Positions 11,802 through 22,676 of a DNA stretch of 64,000 nt are shown in pieces; position 1 is the first letter of the stretch; every line of letters begins with the position of its first letter. Source of the stretch: Chimonanthus salicifolius (taxonomy: Eukaryota; Streptophyta; Magnoliopsida; Laurales; Calycanthaceae). The stretch covers positions 97,335,853 to 97,399,852 of the forward strand of contig CM023532.1 of assembly GCA_013350335.1 (NCBI GenBank), given 5' to 3'. The translations under genes were made by a program, and so were the position numbers. The notes under the pieces are model-generated. The model did no database searches. It was not told the DNA's origin and worked only from the letters and a program-made list of their open reading frames with translations.

Positions 11802-12235
11802 GGGGGTTTCATCCTTGAGATGAAACTCCCAACCGTTTGCCCCTTGGTTACCTCGTGTAACAACAAAACCGTCCCCTCCCATTAGTGACCCATTTGGGGG
11901 TTTCATCCATGAGATGAAACTCCCATGATTCCCACGTGCTATGGGTTTGAATTGTGTAACCCCCAAAACCCTTTCATCTCCTCATCAATATGCCTTTGGG
12001 GGTTTCATCCATGAGATGAAACACCCACGTCTCCAACAATGTAAACCTTTGAGTTGGCTAATGTAACATCACAAAACCGTCACCTTCCCATTCATGATAT
12101 ACATGGAGTTTCATCCCATGAGATGAAACTCCCATGTTACCAACGTGTATCCTTGCATTGGTATTTGAAACAACCAAAACTCCTCACCTCTACATTAATG
12201 GTCCAAATGGGGCTTTCATCCATGAGATGAAACTC
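11802..12235 (-). repeat. Five GTTTCATC/GATGAAAC hairpins in LTR-5
   Basis: Copies near 11802, 11896, 11998, 12108 and 12211 read GGGGGTTTCATC, a short loop, then GATGAAACTCCC. They are spaced about 95-110 bp apart with unrelated sequence between. The same motif occurs in LTR-7 (22511-22676) and LTR-13 (43559-43736), always sense-upstream of the GA-rich tract. Confidence 0.8.
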
Positions 12236-12746
12236 CTCCACTTCCAACGTGTAACTCCCAACTTGGGTCTCATGAGTTGTATCTCTCCACCTTCCCACTC
12301 CACATACTTGAAATTAAAGTTCCATTAGCTTCCATTCAACTCAACCTTTTAACTCAACTCACTTCTTTAATTCAACTCTTTTAACTCAACTCACCTATTT
12401 AATCCAACTCATTTAACTCACTTACAAATCAATTCAATCACTTGATTCCATTCTAACTTAATTCAGCCCCAATTAAGTTAGGCTTGAACTCACTTAGTGG
12501 TCAACCAAGTCAACCATGACGCATTGGGTCCCAATTGGGCATTTTGACCCAAATAGCAACCTTCACCCAATTGAATGCATCTTAACCATTTACTTTAAAT
12601 TGAATACTTATTCCATAACCATTGAGTCTTAATTGGGCAATTGACCCAACACCTTACCAATCTAAGGTCCATATCCGTTAATTCACAAATTAAATGGCAA
12701 CTACCGTAAATATTTATTACTTGAAAATCCAGGGTGTTACAATACC

Positions 12747-14798
12747 GAGTGCTAGAGACGGTAACGTGAAGTGGAATCGAGGAATCTTTATGCCTTGAAT
12801 CCTTCAATTTTATTGTACACAAAGACATAAATCCTACATTAGATATTTTGTGATTAATCATGAACCAAGACTAACCCGTTCATTGAAAACTTATGTTCCT
12901 GCATTTTTAAAGTAAACACCCGTTATTTATTTTGTGATTTAACTTAAAAAATGTCACACACTTGGGTTCGGCCATACTCCATGGCTGAACCATGTTGGTT
13001 CCAAAAATTGCTTCTAGATGTTGGGTTTGCTTTTATTAAGATATGTCATTCAAACAATTAAGAAGGCATACCTTCAAATAAAATAACTTACCATAGTCTA
13101 ATCCTTAAAATATTTTTAAACAACATGTTAATCTAACCAGTATGGCCGAACCTCAATTCTTTCATTCTATCCCATTATTCATAAAACCTATACAAATTTT
13201 AAATAGATTTAAGCATGGAATCCCCTTAGATTTCAAATACACATATGACGATTATGATAATTTCATACATCATATTCATTGAGTAATATTGTTCAACTAT
13301 TGGGTTCTGCCATACACCATAGCGAAACCATGGTCCTTTGATTCTCATTTTTCCAACATTGGGTTCAACCATACATCATGGCCAAACCATGTTTCTTTGG
13401 TTCTAACACTTATTAAAATATATTTCAAACATTGGGTTTGGCCATCCAGCATGGCCGAATCATGTTCTTTTGATTCAATCCCCATTATCACATATTTGAA
13501 ATACAACTTCATAGTCCTTGGAAGATAGGTGGTTTCTCAAACTTTGATTTCTAATAAAAAAATCTCCAACATATTTTAAATAAAGATGGGTTTATAAAGA
13601 ACTAACCTTAGAATATTTTTTTGATTTTATAACCACCTAAACAATGGGTTCGGCCATACACCATGGCTGAACTTGGTCTTCCAAGATTTAGTTATACCAC
13701 TATATGTTATCATATCATTTCTTGTAAAATCATATTTTTAATACATCATTTGAATTTTCATAACCTCGAGCATTTTCTAAGTAGATATTTTCAAGTATTG
13801 GGTTTGGCCCTATGCTATGGCCGACCCATGGTGCTTGAGGTTACCCATCTTCATTTTATTATTTCGTAACCTAAAAGAAATATCAAAATTTAAAACAATT
13901 ACTTTGATCTCCAAGCTTTTCCTCCTCTTGGAGCCTTCTAATTGTTGGAGCAAATGTCTTTGATCTCCAAGCTTCTTCTCCTCTTGAAGCCTTCTACTTG
14001 ATTTGTTGTTAACCAAAGATCAAAGACTAGGGACTGATTTTTTTTTTTTTTTTCTTTTGTGTGGAGATGGAGTGGATTCTAGGCTTGGTGTCTTGCAACA
14101 ATGGGAGAGAGAGAGAGTGAAATTCGAATTTGGCCTAAGGAATTGAGTTGAATATTTTTAAAACTCCTCCTTTGGTTTTCCCTCCCATGTTTAATGGCTC
14201 AAGACCACTCCATAGATTTTTTGCCAGGGGTTTCTTGGGTTTCCAATGTGTCTAGATACAATGTATCTAGTTTGTTTTCCATCTACCCAATCCTAGCCAT
14301 TGGTCATAAGGATAGATCCTATCCCAACCCTCCATTCTAGGGTTTTTAGATCCCCATTTCCAAAGGCTTTTTTGGTAATCCAAATACCTCGTTAATTTAT
14401 GGCCCTAAGTCCCATGAGTGTTGACCAAGCATGAAAACCCTAGCCAAATTCAAAATTTCGACGTGGTGACATGGACACCACATGGAAATGACTTGGCAAT
14501 GACTTTTCAATGACATTGTAACTTTGTTGACACCTCATGTGATGACATGGACTCCATGTGTTCATTACACATGTTAACACTTTAACTAATCTAACTAATT
14601 TAACTAATCCATTAATTTATAAACCATCTCATTAAGGATTATTAAAATAATTTAATAACTTAATTAAATCATAATTAACCCCTCTTAATTAATTAATTAC
14701 CTCTCTAATTTCATGATTTATCTTTGCAATCTCTACTAATTTCAAATCATAAGAGATAAGTACACTGATTTAAAATACAGAAAATCCAGGGTTTTACA
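12747..14798 (-). mobile_element. LTR-4, right piece
   Basis: It resumes LTR-4 after LTR-5 and ends AATCCAGGGTTTTACA at 14798, followed by target copy CCATT. It carries six degenerate copies of the GGTTCGGCCAT hairpin (near 12964, 13302, 13360, 13438, 13645 and 13799), most with broken arms, in keeping with an older insertion than LTR-5. A two-copy AAGCTTxTCCTCCTCTTG repeat lies at 13913-13990, followed by a poly-T run (14039-14053). No gene is seen. Confidence 0.85.
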
Positions 14799-14803
14799 CC
14801 ATT

Positions 14804-15487
14804 TACCAGGATTGATAACCATTCACCCATTTTACCCATACCCATTTTCCCACATCCCCATTGCCATTTTACCCATACCCTTTTACTCATCTATCCATCA
14901 CCACTACCCATTTTCTCAACCAACCTACCCATCCTGTTAGTGCCTCAGCTTGGGAAGACCCAAGGTGATCAAGAGTAAAGATCATGCTCCACCGAATTGA
15001 GGCTCATCGTATTGGCAATCACAAAATAGGTATTATGGCCATAGATGACTTTAGATGGTACCCACACCTTAGAGAGGACTATCCCTAGGCTTAGTGGAAC
15101 AAATGGTTAAATCTTAAAAAGCCTAGAGAGGATGCTTGAAAGTGAATTGGATCCCAACTTGGAAATATGTATTTTAGTTTCACTATCAACTCGAGCAATC
15201 TATCTCACCGACCCTTCGGTGAAGTCAGGATCGACCCATCGTGGTCAAAGACTGGTCGGCCAGATTGACATAGGTTCTGGAACATTGAAACGTCAATCTG
15301 GGTATGCCTTTGATCAAGAGTCTCGTATGCTCCAACCCGGTGACAAGCTGAAACAACCCCTCGTGGTCAACGACTCCTCGATCAAGATCTGGATTTCCAA
15401 AACCTTGAACTCAAGTGGACTCTCAAAGAAACAGATATATCGGCAATCAAAGACCAATCAAGATTACCAGGACCGACCCCTCGGTAA
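14804..15487 (+). other. Unassigned: end of Tat-T pol, then non-coding sequence
   Basis: The first 12 bases complete the Tat-T frame (Tyr-Gln-Asp-stop, TGA at 14813-14815). Bases 14816-14930 are a pyrimidine-rich run of ACCCATTTT-like units. From 14936 (TGTTAGTGCCTCAGC) the composition changes. This could be the start of the Tat-T LTR, since Tat LTRs commonly begin with TG, but I see no purine tract before it and no second copy in the window. Short variants of GACCCCTCGGT and CCTCGTGGTCAACGAC recur in 15206-15485. An open frame from 15132 runs into LTR-6 and resembles no protein I know. Confidence 0.4.
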
Positions 15488-16522
15488 TGTAACGACCTGT
15501 CTTTTTTCACTTGCATAAATCAGAGTATATTTTTTTTTATAAGTGAGAGAGGACGGGCCGTTACGACGTGAGTCAAGTCCGAGTTTCCAAAACCCAACCC
15601 TTGACTGACCATTATTACGTGTACATGGACCAAGTCCACTAAAACATTTATACACCCTTATCTTATTGCTTGCAGAATAATTTATATGAATAAGATGTTA
15701 TTCATTTTCTTAACATCATTAGGAAGGAAAAGCAATCACCATAAAAATTAAATAAAACTAAAGATTATCAAACCATAGCAAATAAGTTCTAAAGTGTCCC
15801 AAATAGTCTAAAATATTACAACCCAAAATGCAAGTTCTCCAAATACATCATTGAAATCAAAACTAAGAAAATTAAACTTCAATCTTCCAAGCTCCTACTA
15901 ATCCTTTTTCCGTCATGCTTGGCTCCCTTTCGGTCCTACATCCTTTTCCTTAGCATTTCCTCTTTCAACATCTATAGGGTAGAAGTAGGGCATTAGTCAA
16001 CATGCCCAGTAGGTATTCCAATTAGGGTTAGGGTACACATAGGAGTAATATTAGAATATCATAAATCAAGGGTTTATACATCATTAATGGCATATTTGTA
16101 AAAACAACTTGTAAGTAATAAAACAATGCATGATGTCCATATCATAATCATGCTAACACAAGTGTCACGTCATGGGTGTCATGCCAAATGAAATCCCACT
16201 CAATGTCCATACCCAATCACATCAAAAATCAATCAATGGTCTCCTTGGCCAATTATGTCCACAGTGTTTGAGGCGGCAGCAACCAGGGCACTGTATACCC
16301 ATCCACAAATTAACCGGGATTGCCGGTGGAGTGTGGGCTCCTCCCTCTGTGCAGGGTTTCGGGACTGACTACCTAGGAGTTTTTTGGCCCAATTATGCCG
16401 TACTTTTCTATCAACCGGACGAGGCCCAATCTTAATGGTTTATATAGCTTCATATAAGCTAATGTCAAGCCCATGTCTTGTCCGGACCACTAAGGACTTG
16501 GCTTGTTAATCATATGTGTTCC
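15488..16522 (-). mobile_element. LTR-6, 3' portion of a minus-strand LTR
   Basis: It starts TGTAACGACCTGTC and follows the LTR pattern: CAGAGTA and T run, TTACGACGTGAGTCAAGTCC, CCCAGTAGG at 16006, and the SL2-like region GGTGGAGTGTGGGCTCCTCC near 16330. It stops at 16522 where another LTR begins, so only the sense 3' kilobase remains. It belongs to the LTR-4/Ty3-A subfamily. Confidence 0.75.
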
Positions 16523-18135
16523 TATAACACCCCGCCTTTTTTCACTCGCCAAAAATCAGAGTATATTTTTTTTCCAAAAGAATAAAGAGTGAGAGAGAGC
16601 GGGGTACGTCACGACATGAGCTAAGTCCGGGTTTCCAAAACTCGGCCCTTAACTGGCCACCTTTACGTGTGCGTGGACCAAGTCCACCAAAACATTTCAC
16701 AAGCTATATGAATATTTGCAGAATTATCATATGAATAAAATACCATTCATATGCATGTCATCATTAAGCAAGGAAGTCAATCACTATATAATTAACTGAA
16801 ACTTAAATATCATCAAACCATAGCAAAATAATCTCTAAGTTATTACAATCCAAAATATGAGTTCTCCCAATACATCTTTGAAAATCAAGCTAAGTAAAAT
16901 AAACATAAAACTATCCAAGCTCCTCCGCTTGACTCCCTTCATGTCCCATGTCTTTATCATTCCCTGTTCCATCATCTATAGGGTAGAAGTAGGGCGTCAG
17001 TCAACACGCCCAGTAGGAATTCCAATTAGGGTTATGTACACATAGGATCAATATAAAATCAAGATAGAAACGTAATATCATGTTTGCAAAACATCTCATA
17101 AGTAATAAAATACAATGCATGATATCCAAAACATCATCATGCTTACTTATACATCATGCCATGGGTTTCAATACCAAATGATCACTCACCCAATTCCATA
17201 TCCATCTATATCATATATAAACAATTTCCTTGATAAATCGCCATATCAAGGTGTTCCCTTGGCCATTTAAGTTCGTAGTGTTTTGTGACGGCTCCACCAG
17301 GTCACTGTTATACCTCCCCAAATATGTTAATCGGAATTACCGATGGAGTGTGAACTCCTCCCTCTGCGCAAGGTTTTGAGACTGATTACCCAGGAGCTCT
17401 TTGGCCCAGACTACTCTGTACCCATTACTAGCAATCCCGAACAAAGCCAAAATATCAATAGTTTTTGTAAACCAGCCTAAGCCCTTTCATTTCCCCTCAT
17501 TAAGATTTGTCCAACCAAGGAGTCCCATGGTTTTAACCAAGGAGACCCTTCCTTAAACCAAGGTGACTCTTTGACTTCCATCGAGTTCACCTTGAGATGG
17601 AAAACTCCTCACATTCCCAACTCAACTCGAGCCATTTAATCTTAACTCAATTGAGCTCACTCATGGTTGACCAAGTCAACCATGACATGGTCAACCATAC
17701 ACCACATGGCATTCAGGTCCCACCTTGGCCATGTCACTTGATGATGTGGCCTCCATGTCTAGTTGGCTTCCATGCATGCCACATGGCAATGCCACATCAC
17801 CCACATGCCACCTCACTTGATGAGGTGGAACTAATGTATTGGATCTTAATTGGGTAGCTGACCCAATTAATTTAATCTTACCCACTTACTTTAAAATCAG
17901 CTCATCTATGACCCATTGGGTCCCAATTGGGTAATTGACCTATTTATTTAGACTTACCCAATTTATTTAAAAATCAAGCTTACCCATGATCCATTGGATC
18001 TTAATTGGGTAATTGACCCAACTCCTTACCCATCTAAGGTCAATTTCAACTATTTAAATCTCAAATTCCATTCATTCACAACTTAAATAGACCAATCCAA
18101 TATATTTATAAGTGATGAAAATCCGGAGTATTACA
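16523..18135 (-). mobile_element. Ty3-A 3' LTR, 1613 bp, shortened
   Basis: It starts TATAACACCCCGCC (terminal TG mutated to TA) and ends TCCGGAGTATTACA, directly followed by a Ty3-A purine tract and pol on the minus strand, so it is the 3' LTR of that element. It keeps the conserved 3' block (about 16977-17015), an SL1 with arms CTTGATA and TATCAAG near 17231, and the SL2 region near 17340. It lacks the GGTTCGGCCAT hairpin cluster and the GA-rich tract with the donor motif, and is less than half the length of the other LTRs, which suggests an internal deletion of the middle. Confidence 0.82.
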
Positions 18136-18165
18136 ATATTACCATCTTTTGAAATTTTTGTCCCA
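18136..18165 (-). other. Ty3-A polypurine-tract region
   Basis: On the minus strand GGGACAAAAATTTC and AAAAGATGGTAATAT directly precede the LTR start TGTAATAC. Ty3-F has the equivalent GGGACGAAAATTTT and AAAAAGTGGG before its 3' LTR. This is the plus-strand primer site of reverse transcription, somewhat decayed here. Confidence 0.65.
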
Positions 18166-18195
18166 AAAATCGAGCGAAGTAGGGTTTCAAATAAC

Positions 18196-18924
18196 TTATA
18201 CAAATAGCTCAGGATGAGCTGCTCTCATTTCATACTCAAGTTCCCAAGTGACTTCCTCATTACCATGTCGATCCCATACCACTTTGACGAATTGAATTGC
18301 TCGGTTCCGTAACACCCTTTGTTCCGTCTCAATCACTCTGACAGGTTTTTAGACGTAAGACACGTCGCTTTGCACTTCTATGTCTTGCACGTTCAACACA
18401 TGTAATGGATCAGGATTGTACTTCCTCAACATAGAAACATGGAATACATCGTGTAGTGATGACAACTGTGGAGGGAGTATCAAGCGATAGGCTACTTCTC
18501 CCACCCTCTCATGAATTGGAAAGGGTCCCACAAATCTGGGTGGCAGCTTCCCTTTCTTTCCGAATCTTATGTGTCCCTTCCGTAGAGAGACCTTCAAGAA
18601 CACTAAGTCTCCCGCTTCAAACTCAAGAAATCTTCACTTTTTGTCGGTGTAGCTCTTTTGATGACTCTGCGCTGTAAGCAGATACTGTCGTATCACCTTG
18701 ATCTGTTCGATGGAATTTGCAACCAGATCAGGTCCAATAAGTGTAGGCTCACCGGCCTTTGTCCAACACACTGGTGATCTACAGGGTCTACCATACAACG
18801 CCTCAAATGGAGCCATCTTGAGGCTTGCTTGGTAACTGGTGTTGTATGAAAATTTAACCAATGGTAGATGATTTTCCCACGCACTCTTTAAGTCTAGCAT
18901 GCAAGCTCTTAGCATATCCTCCAA
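18196..18924 (-). pseudogene. pol: Ty3-A integrase C-terminus and chromodomain
   Basis: Read on the minus strand: SYNTSYQASLKMAPFEALYG, GRPCRSPVCW, then the GPY/F module RFGKKGKLPPRFVGPF and LHDVFHVSMLRKYNPDP. A TAA at about 18350 replaces the Glu codon found in Ty3-F (SYV-stop-KPVRV). The frame then continues as a chromodomain, AIQFVKVVWDRHGNEE and TWELEYEMRAAHPELF, ending at TAA 18196-18198. A chromodomain after GPY/F marks the chromovirus lineage and probably steers integration to heterochromatin. Another stop follows YTDKK (about 18636). Non-functional. Confidence 0.87.
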
Positions 18925-19903
18925 CGTTTATATTGTTCCCATAGCCGATTGAATTCTCTACCACACCCTGCCAGTGAATCGGCCATCTTTGTCGAACACA
19001 ATAGTCCTGGGTATACCATGTAGCCTAATGATGTCCTTGATATACCATCGTCCCAAAGTCTCAGATGAATCTGTCATCTCGATTGGAAGAAAATGTGCAG
19101 ACTTGGTCAGATGGTCCACCACAACCCAAATTGCATCGTTACCCTTGGAAGACCTTTGCAATCCTGTCACAAAATCCATGGAAATATGTTCCCATTTCCA
19201 TTCGGGTACAGGTAGAGGTTTGAGCAGTCTTGGCGACTTATGATGTTCTGTCTTGATTTGTTGACAAGTAAGGTAGTGTGAGACAAAATCACCTACATCC
19301 CTTTTGAGTCCATGCCACCAATAATGTCTCTTCCCGTATGAATAGAGAGTTTTGTTTGATGAGCTTCGATCAACAACTCTCTTCTACAGCTTTGAGGCAC
19401 ATATGTCCTGCCTTGGAATGAGAGACCTTGTCCAGGTCGTAATTCCCATTCAGGTATGACCTCACCAGTAAACATCTTGGCTCATATTTCTTCCACTTCC
19501 GGATTTGTCCGCTGTTCTTGCTCAATCTTGGAAACCATGCTGGACCGTACCATCAGATTATACATACTCCCATGGTCCTTGATGTACAAATTGAATTCCC
19601 GGATGGTTGTCAACATTTCTCATTCCTTCATAATCAAACTGGCCACTGTTGCATGTGACATGCGACTGAGGGCATCCGCCACTTTGTTCACCTTGCCAGG
19701 ATGATATCGTAGTGTAAACTCATAATCTTGCAAATATTCCATCCATCTGCGCTGCCTCATATTGAGTTCCTTCTGATCAAACAAATACTTTAAACTCTTA
19801 TAGTCAGAAAATACTTCAAATTTCTCAAGATAAATATAGTGTCTCTAGCTTTTGAGAGAGAAGACCACTGCAGCTAATTCTAGATCATGAGTGGGGTAGA
19901 GAC
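18925..19903 (-). pseudogene. pol: Ty3-A integrase core and RNase H end
   Basis: Read on the minus strand: the end of RNase H ([20 protein letters not shown] and [18 protein letters not shown]), a zinc-binding region (HQTKLSIHTGRD, then LTCQQIKTEHHK), and the core MDFVTGLQRSSKGNDAIW with the first Asp and FDKDGRFTGRVW with the second. The stretch between AMG and TLEDML is deleted, so the block THPQTDGQSE with the third catalytic residue is missing, and stops flank the scar (about 18929 and 18957). LTR-7 interrupts the RNase H part at 19903. Confidence 0.85.
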
Positions 19904-20542
19904 TGTAACACCCCGCCCTTTTTCACTCACTTTCCGAAAATTAGAGTCTATCTTTTTTTTAAAAAAAAGTGACAGAGAGCGGGACGTCACGACGTGAGTT
20001 AAGTCCGAACTTCTAAAGCCCGACCCTTAACTGGCCAACCATACGTGTTCGTGGACTAAGTCCACTGAGATGGTTCACACGTATTAGGTTTATAATTGCG
20101 GAATATAACATAAACTGATTGCGGATTATAATAGAACCTAAGGCTACTCCATTATAGATAGCAAAGTACTTAGTCACTTAACCAAATTAACTTTAATTAA
20201 ATATCCATACCAAACCATTCACAAACCATAGCAAATATCTAGTTATTACATGCCGAAGTCTAACTACTCAAATTACATGTCATTGAGTAACTCAATAAAA
20301 TAATAAATAACATTCCAAAGTCCTTATGCTTGACTCTGTTCACGATCATCATTTCCTTCATTTCCTGTTTCATTCACTAGGGTAGAAGTAGGGCGTTAGA
20401 ACAACGTGCCCAGTAAGAATTCTAAGTATGGCTAACACATGGTTAGTATAAGACATGAATATAAATAATATAACATCAAAACCTTGTAAAACCATGCCAT
20501 GTCATCTATGCAATGAGTCCCACCCATTACTATCAAACATAT

Positions 20543-20705
20543 CCTCTTGATGAGATTCTCATCATCAAGGTACCCCTACATAGGTCTTTCGGACGCCCCG
20601 ACGGAGTGTGGCCCCTCTGGTTATCTCTTGATGGGATTCTCATCATCAAGTTGCCCCCACATAGGTTTTTCGAACGCCCCGACGGAGTGTGGCCCCTCCG
20701 ATCAC
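20543..20705 (-). repeat. Stem-loop cassette of LTR-7 (two SL1-SL2 units)
   Basis: SL1 CTTGATG with CATCAAG occurs near 20543 and 20624. Each is followed by CGCCCCGACGGAG, in which CGGAG pairs with the CTCCG-like segment after GTGGCCC. The unit length is about 81 bp. Confidence 0.78.
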
Positions 20706-20752
20706 TTAACCTTCACCCCATGCCATGCATGAGATGCTAATGAATTCCATGC

Positions 20753-20761
20753 TATTTTATA
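20753..20761 (-). promoter_or_regulatory. TATA-like box of LTR-7
   Basis: The minus strand reads TATAAAATA, followed about 20 bp later by CATCTCATGCATGGCATGGG, a block kept in nearly every LTR here. The Ty3-F 3' LTR has the identical box at 55348-55356. That places the likely start of the genomic RNA just upstream of the stem-loop cassette. Confidence 0.5.
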
Positions 20762-21008
20762 TGATAAATCTAGCATTAAATCCTCATATTTACAACATAT
20801 CATTTTAAAATATAACTCATTAAAGTAAGATAAAATCAACATACATAACAATGGTTTCAAAGAAGGTAGAATCCTACCCAAGACCACTTAATTGTCCTTG
20901 CTTCTTAAACCGTCGACCGCTGATGATCGCGTCCCGCTTGTGAGATCCCGTTACCTTATTTACACAAGAATTAATCAAACCATGTTCTAAGTTCCTAACC
21001 AACTTTGT

Positions 21009-22042
21009 GGGGTTCGGCCATATACTATGGCCGAACCTCACGTCTTTGGTTTCCATCCTTCCTTTGGGTTCTTGATCTTTTAACTTAAGTCCAATCATTG
21101 CTAATAAGCTAAGTCCATAAACAACATATTCCCCATGGGGTTCGGCCATACACCATGGCAGAACCCATGGTCCATCCTTTTTCACCCTTATTTTCAACTT
21201 TGCCATTAGTACAAATTCATAACCAAACATTCCTCTTTTAAGCATACATAGGTTCCCAATCAAGTCCTTCCATAGCATGGTATCCATTATCATTTTCAAT
21301 AAAATAAACCCTAGTGGGGTTCGGCCATACTCCATGGCCGAACCTCACTCATTTAACTTGGGTCCTCTTTTAATCCTTGATCTATTATTTCCACTCATTA
21401 ACTTTATTAAAATAGTCCATTAGATTTAATAACCAAGCAACCTTAAATCCTTACATGTTATTTGGTGGGGTTCGGCCATGCACCATGGCCGAACCTCATC
21501 TTTTCTTTTGATCCAAGCAATCATTAAAACCTTTCTAAGGTACCAACCATCTTCCATTAGTTCAACATAACACACCATGCATCATTATCTCTCCATGGGG
21601 TTTGGCCATACACATGGCCGAACCCTATGGTTCCTTATTTCCATCTATTTACACTTTCGCCATTCATGCAATTTCATGATCAATAACATACTCTAAAATC
21701 ATAGTTATACATACTAAAAATCCATTGTTTTCTTGCTCAACCATCCAATTATTTATGCATGGTTCATACCCAACATTTTAGCCATAACAACATTATGGTT
21801 CGGTCATGCAATGACCGACCCATGCTTTACCCATATATCCATTTAAAAAAATCCTTTTAAGACATTCATAATATTCCATGATCTTTATCCCTCAAAACCC
21901 CCAAACATGACCAATGTCTCTCCATGGGGTTCGGCCATACATATGGCCAAACCCTATGATTCATCTTCCCATTAACTATTATCATGTTCCTCCCCTAGTT
22001 TTCTTCCATGGGGTTCGGCCATTCACCATGGCCGAACCCTAT
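21009..22042 (-). repeat. 29-nt hairpin cluster in LTR-7, about eight copies
   Basis: Copies lie near 21010, 21137, 21318, 21469, 21598, 21796, 21927 and 22012. The copy near 21796 has both arms changed in step (TTCGGTCAT with ATGACCGA), a compensatory pair change. The others show the standard arms with occasional single changes. Confidence 0.82.
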
Positions 22043-22510
22043 GGTTCTTTTCTTAAATACAAACTATTAAACCACTTACCGGTTCCACGACTCCTCCGGT
22101 TTTCCTTTGCTCCTTCTTGCTTCCTCTCTTTCTTAGCCTCCCTTCTTTCCTTCGATCCTTTGACCGGAACTGATCTTGCTGGAAACCCCTTGGAGTGGTT
22201 TGGCCAAATGAGGTTTTGCTTGAGAGGGAAGATAGAATTTCAGCCTTGGGTGAGAATGATAAAACCTTGAGATGAAAACTCTTTTGTTCTAAGTCCTCTT
22301 TGTCTTTGTGGAGTGATCGACCAAGGAAGGTTTGTGGAAGAGACCAACATCCAAGGTTTCTTGTCTTGAGAGGTGAGAACAGCCAAGGGAGAGAGAGAGA
22401 GAGAGAGAATGAATGGCAACTAAGTAATGAGGGTTGACCAAAGGTGGTGTTTCTTGATGGCAACCCTTGGTAACTCCCCTCCCCATTCATATCCCTCACT
22501 TATTCCATTT

Positions 22511-22676
22511 GGGGGTTTCATCCTTGAGATGAAACCCTCCCAAAGGTTTTTGCTCTTGGGTTTCCATCTTAAGACGGAAACCCCATGTTTCCAACGTGTG
22601 CTTGGTGTAACTTTCCCCAAGTTTCCTCCTCTCCAATAATGGCCCATGTGGGGGTTTCATCTTTGAGATGAAACTC
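22511..22676 (-). repeat. Three GTTTCATC-type hairpins in LTR-7
   Basis: At 22511 and 22650 GGGGGTTTCATC pairs with GATGAAAC. At 22557 the variant GGGTTTCCATCTT pairs with AAGACGGAAACCCC, with an extra base on each arm. The spacing and position match LTR-5 and LTR-13. Confidence 0.78.

Larger units (their letters stand above)
9023..12741 (-). mobile_element. LTR-5, complete solo LTR, 3719 bp
   Basis: It begins TGTAACGCCCCGCCC and ends CCAGGGTGTTACA. Flanks ATGCC (9018-9022) and ATACC (12742-12746) form a 5-bp duplication with one change. In sense direction it starts TGTAACACCCTGG, the second LTR family (with LTR-7, LTR-13 and Ty3-F). Inside, in plus-strand order, are the conserved 3' block, the stem-loop cassette (9782-9942), about nine 29-nt hairpins (10248-11400), a donor-like GTAAGT at 11456-11451, a CT/GA tract (11520-11700) and five GTTTCATC/GATGAAAC hairpins (11802-12235). 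Confidence 0.9.
20377..22079 (-). other. Putative intron in LTR-7
   Basis: GTAAGTGG reads from 22079 after a GA-rich tract on the minus strand. At the other end CTAACGCCC, pyrimidines and CTACCCTAG finish at 20377. Same layout as other LTRs; no transcript evidence. Confidence 0.3.

Noticed and set aside
15132..15518. Open frame of 128 residues
   Set aside because: Its end lies in LTR-6, codon usage looks random, and no motif is recognised; not called as a gene.
22511..22676. Rho-independent terminators suggested by GC stem-loops
   Set aside because: The sequence is eukaryotic and the hairpins lack a consistent T tract; they are family repeats in LTRs.
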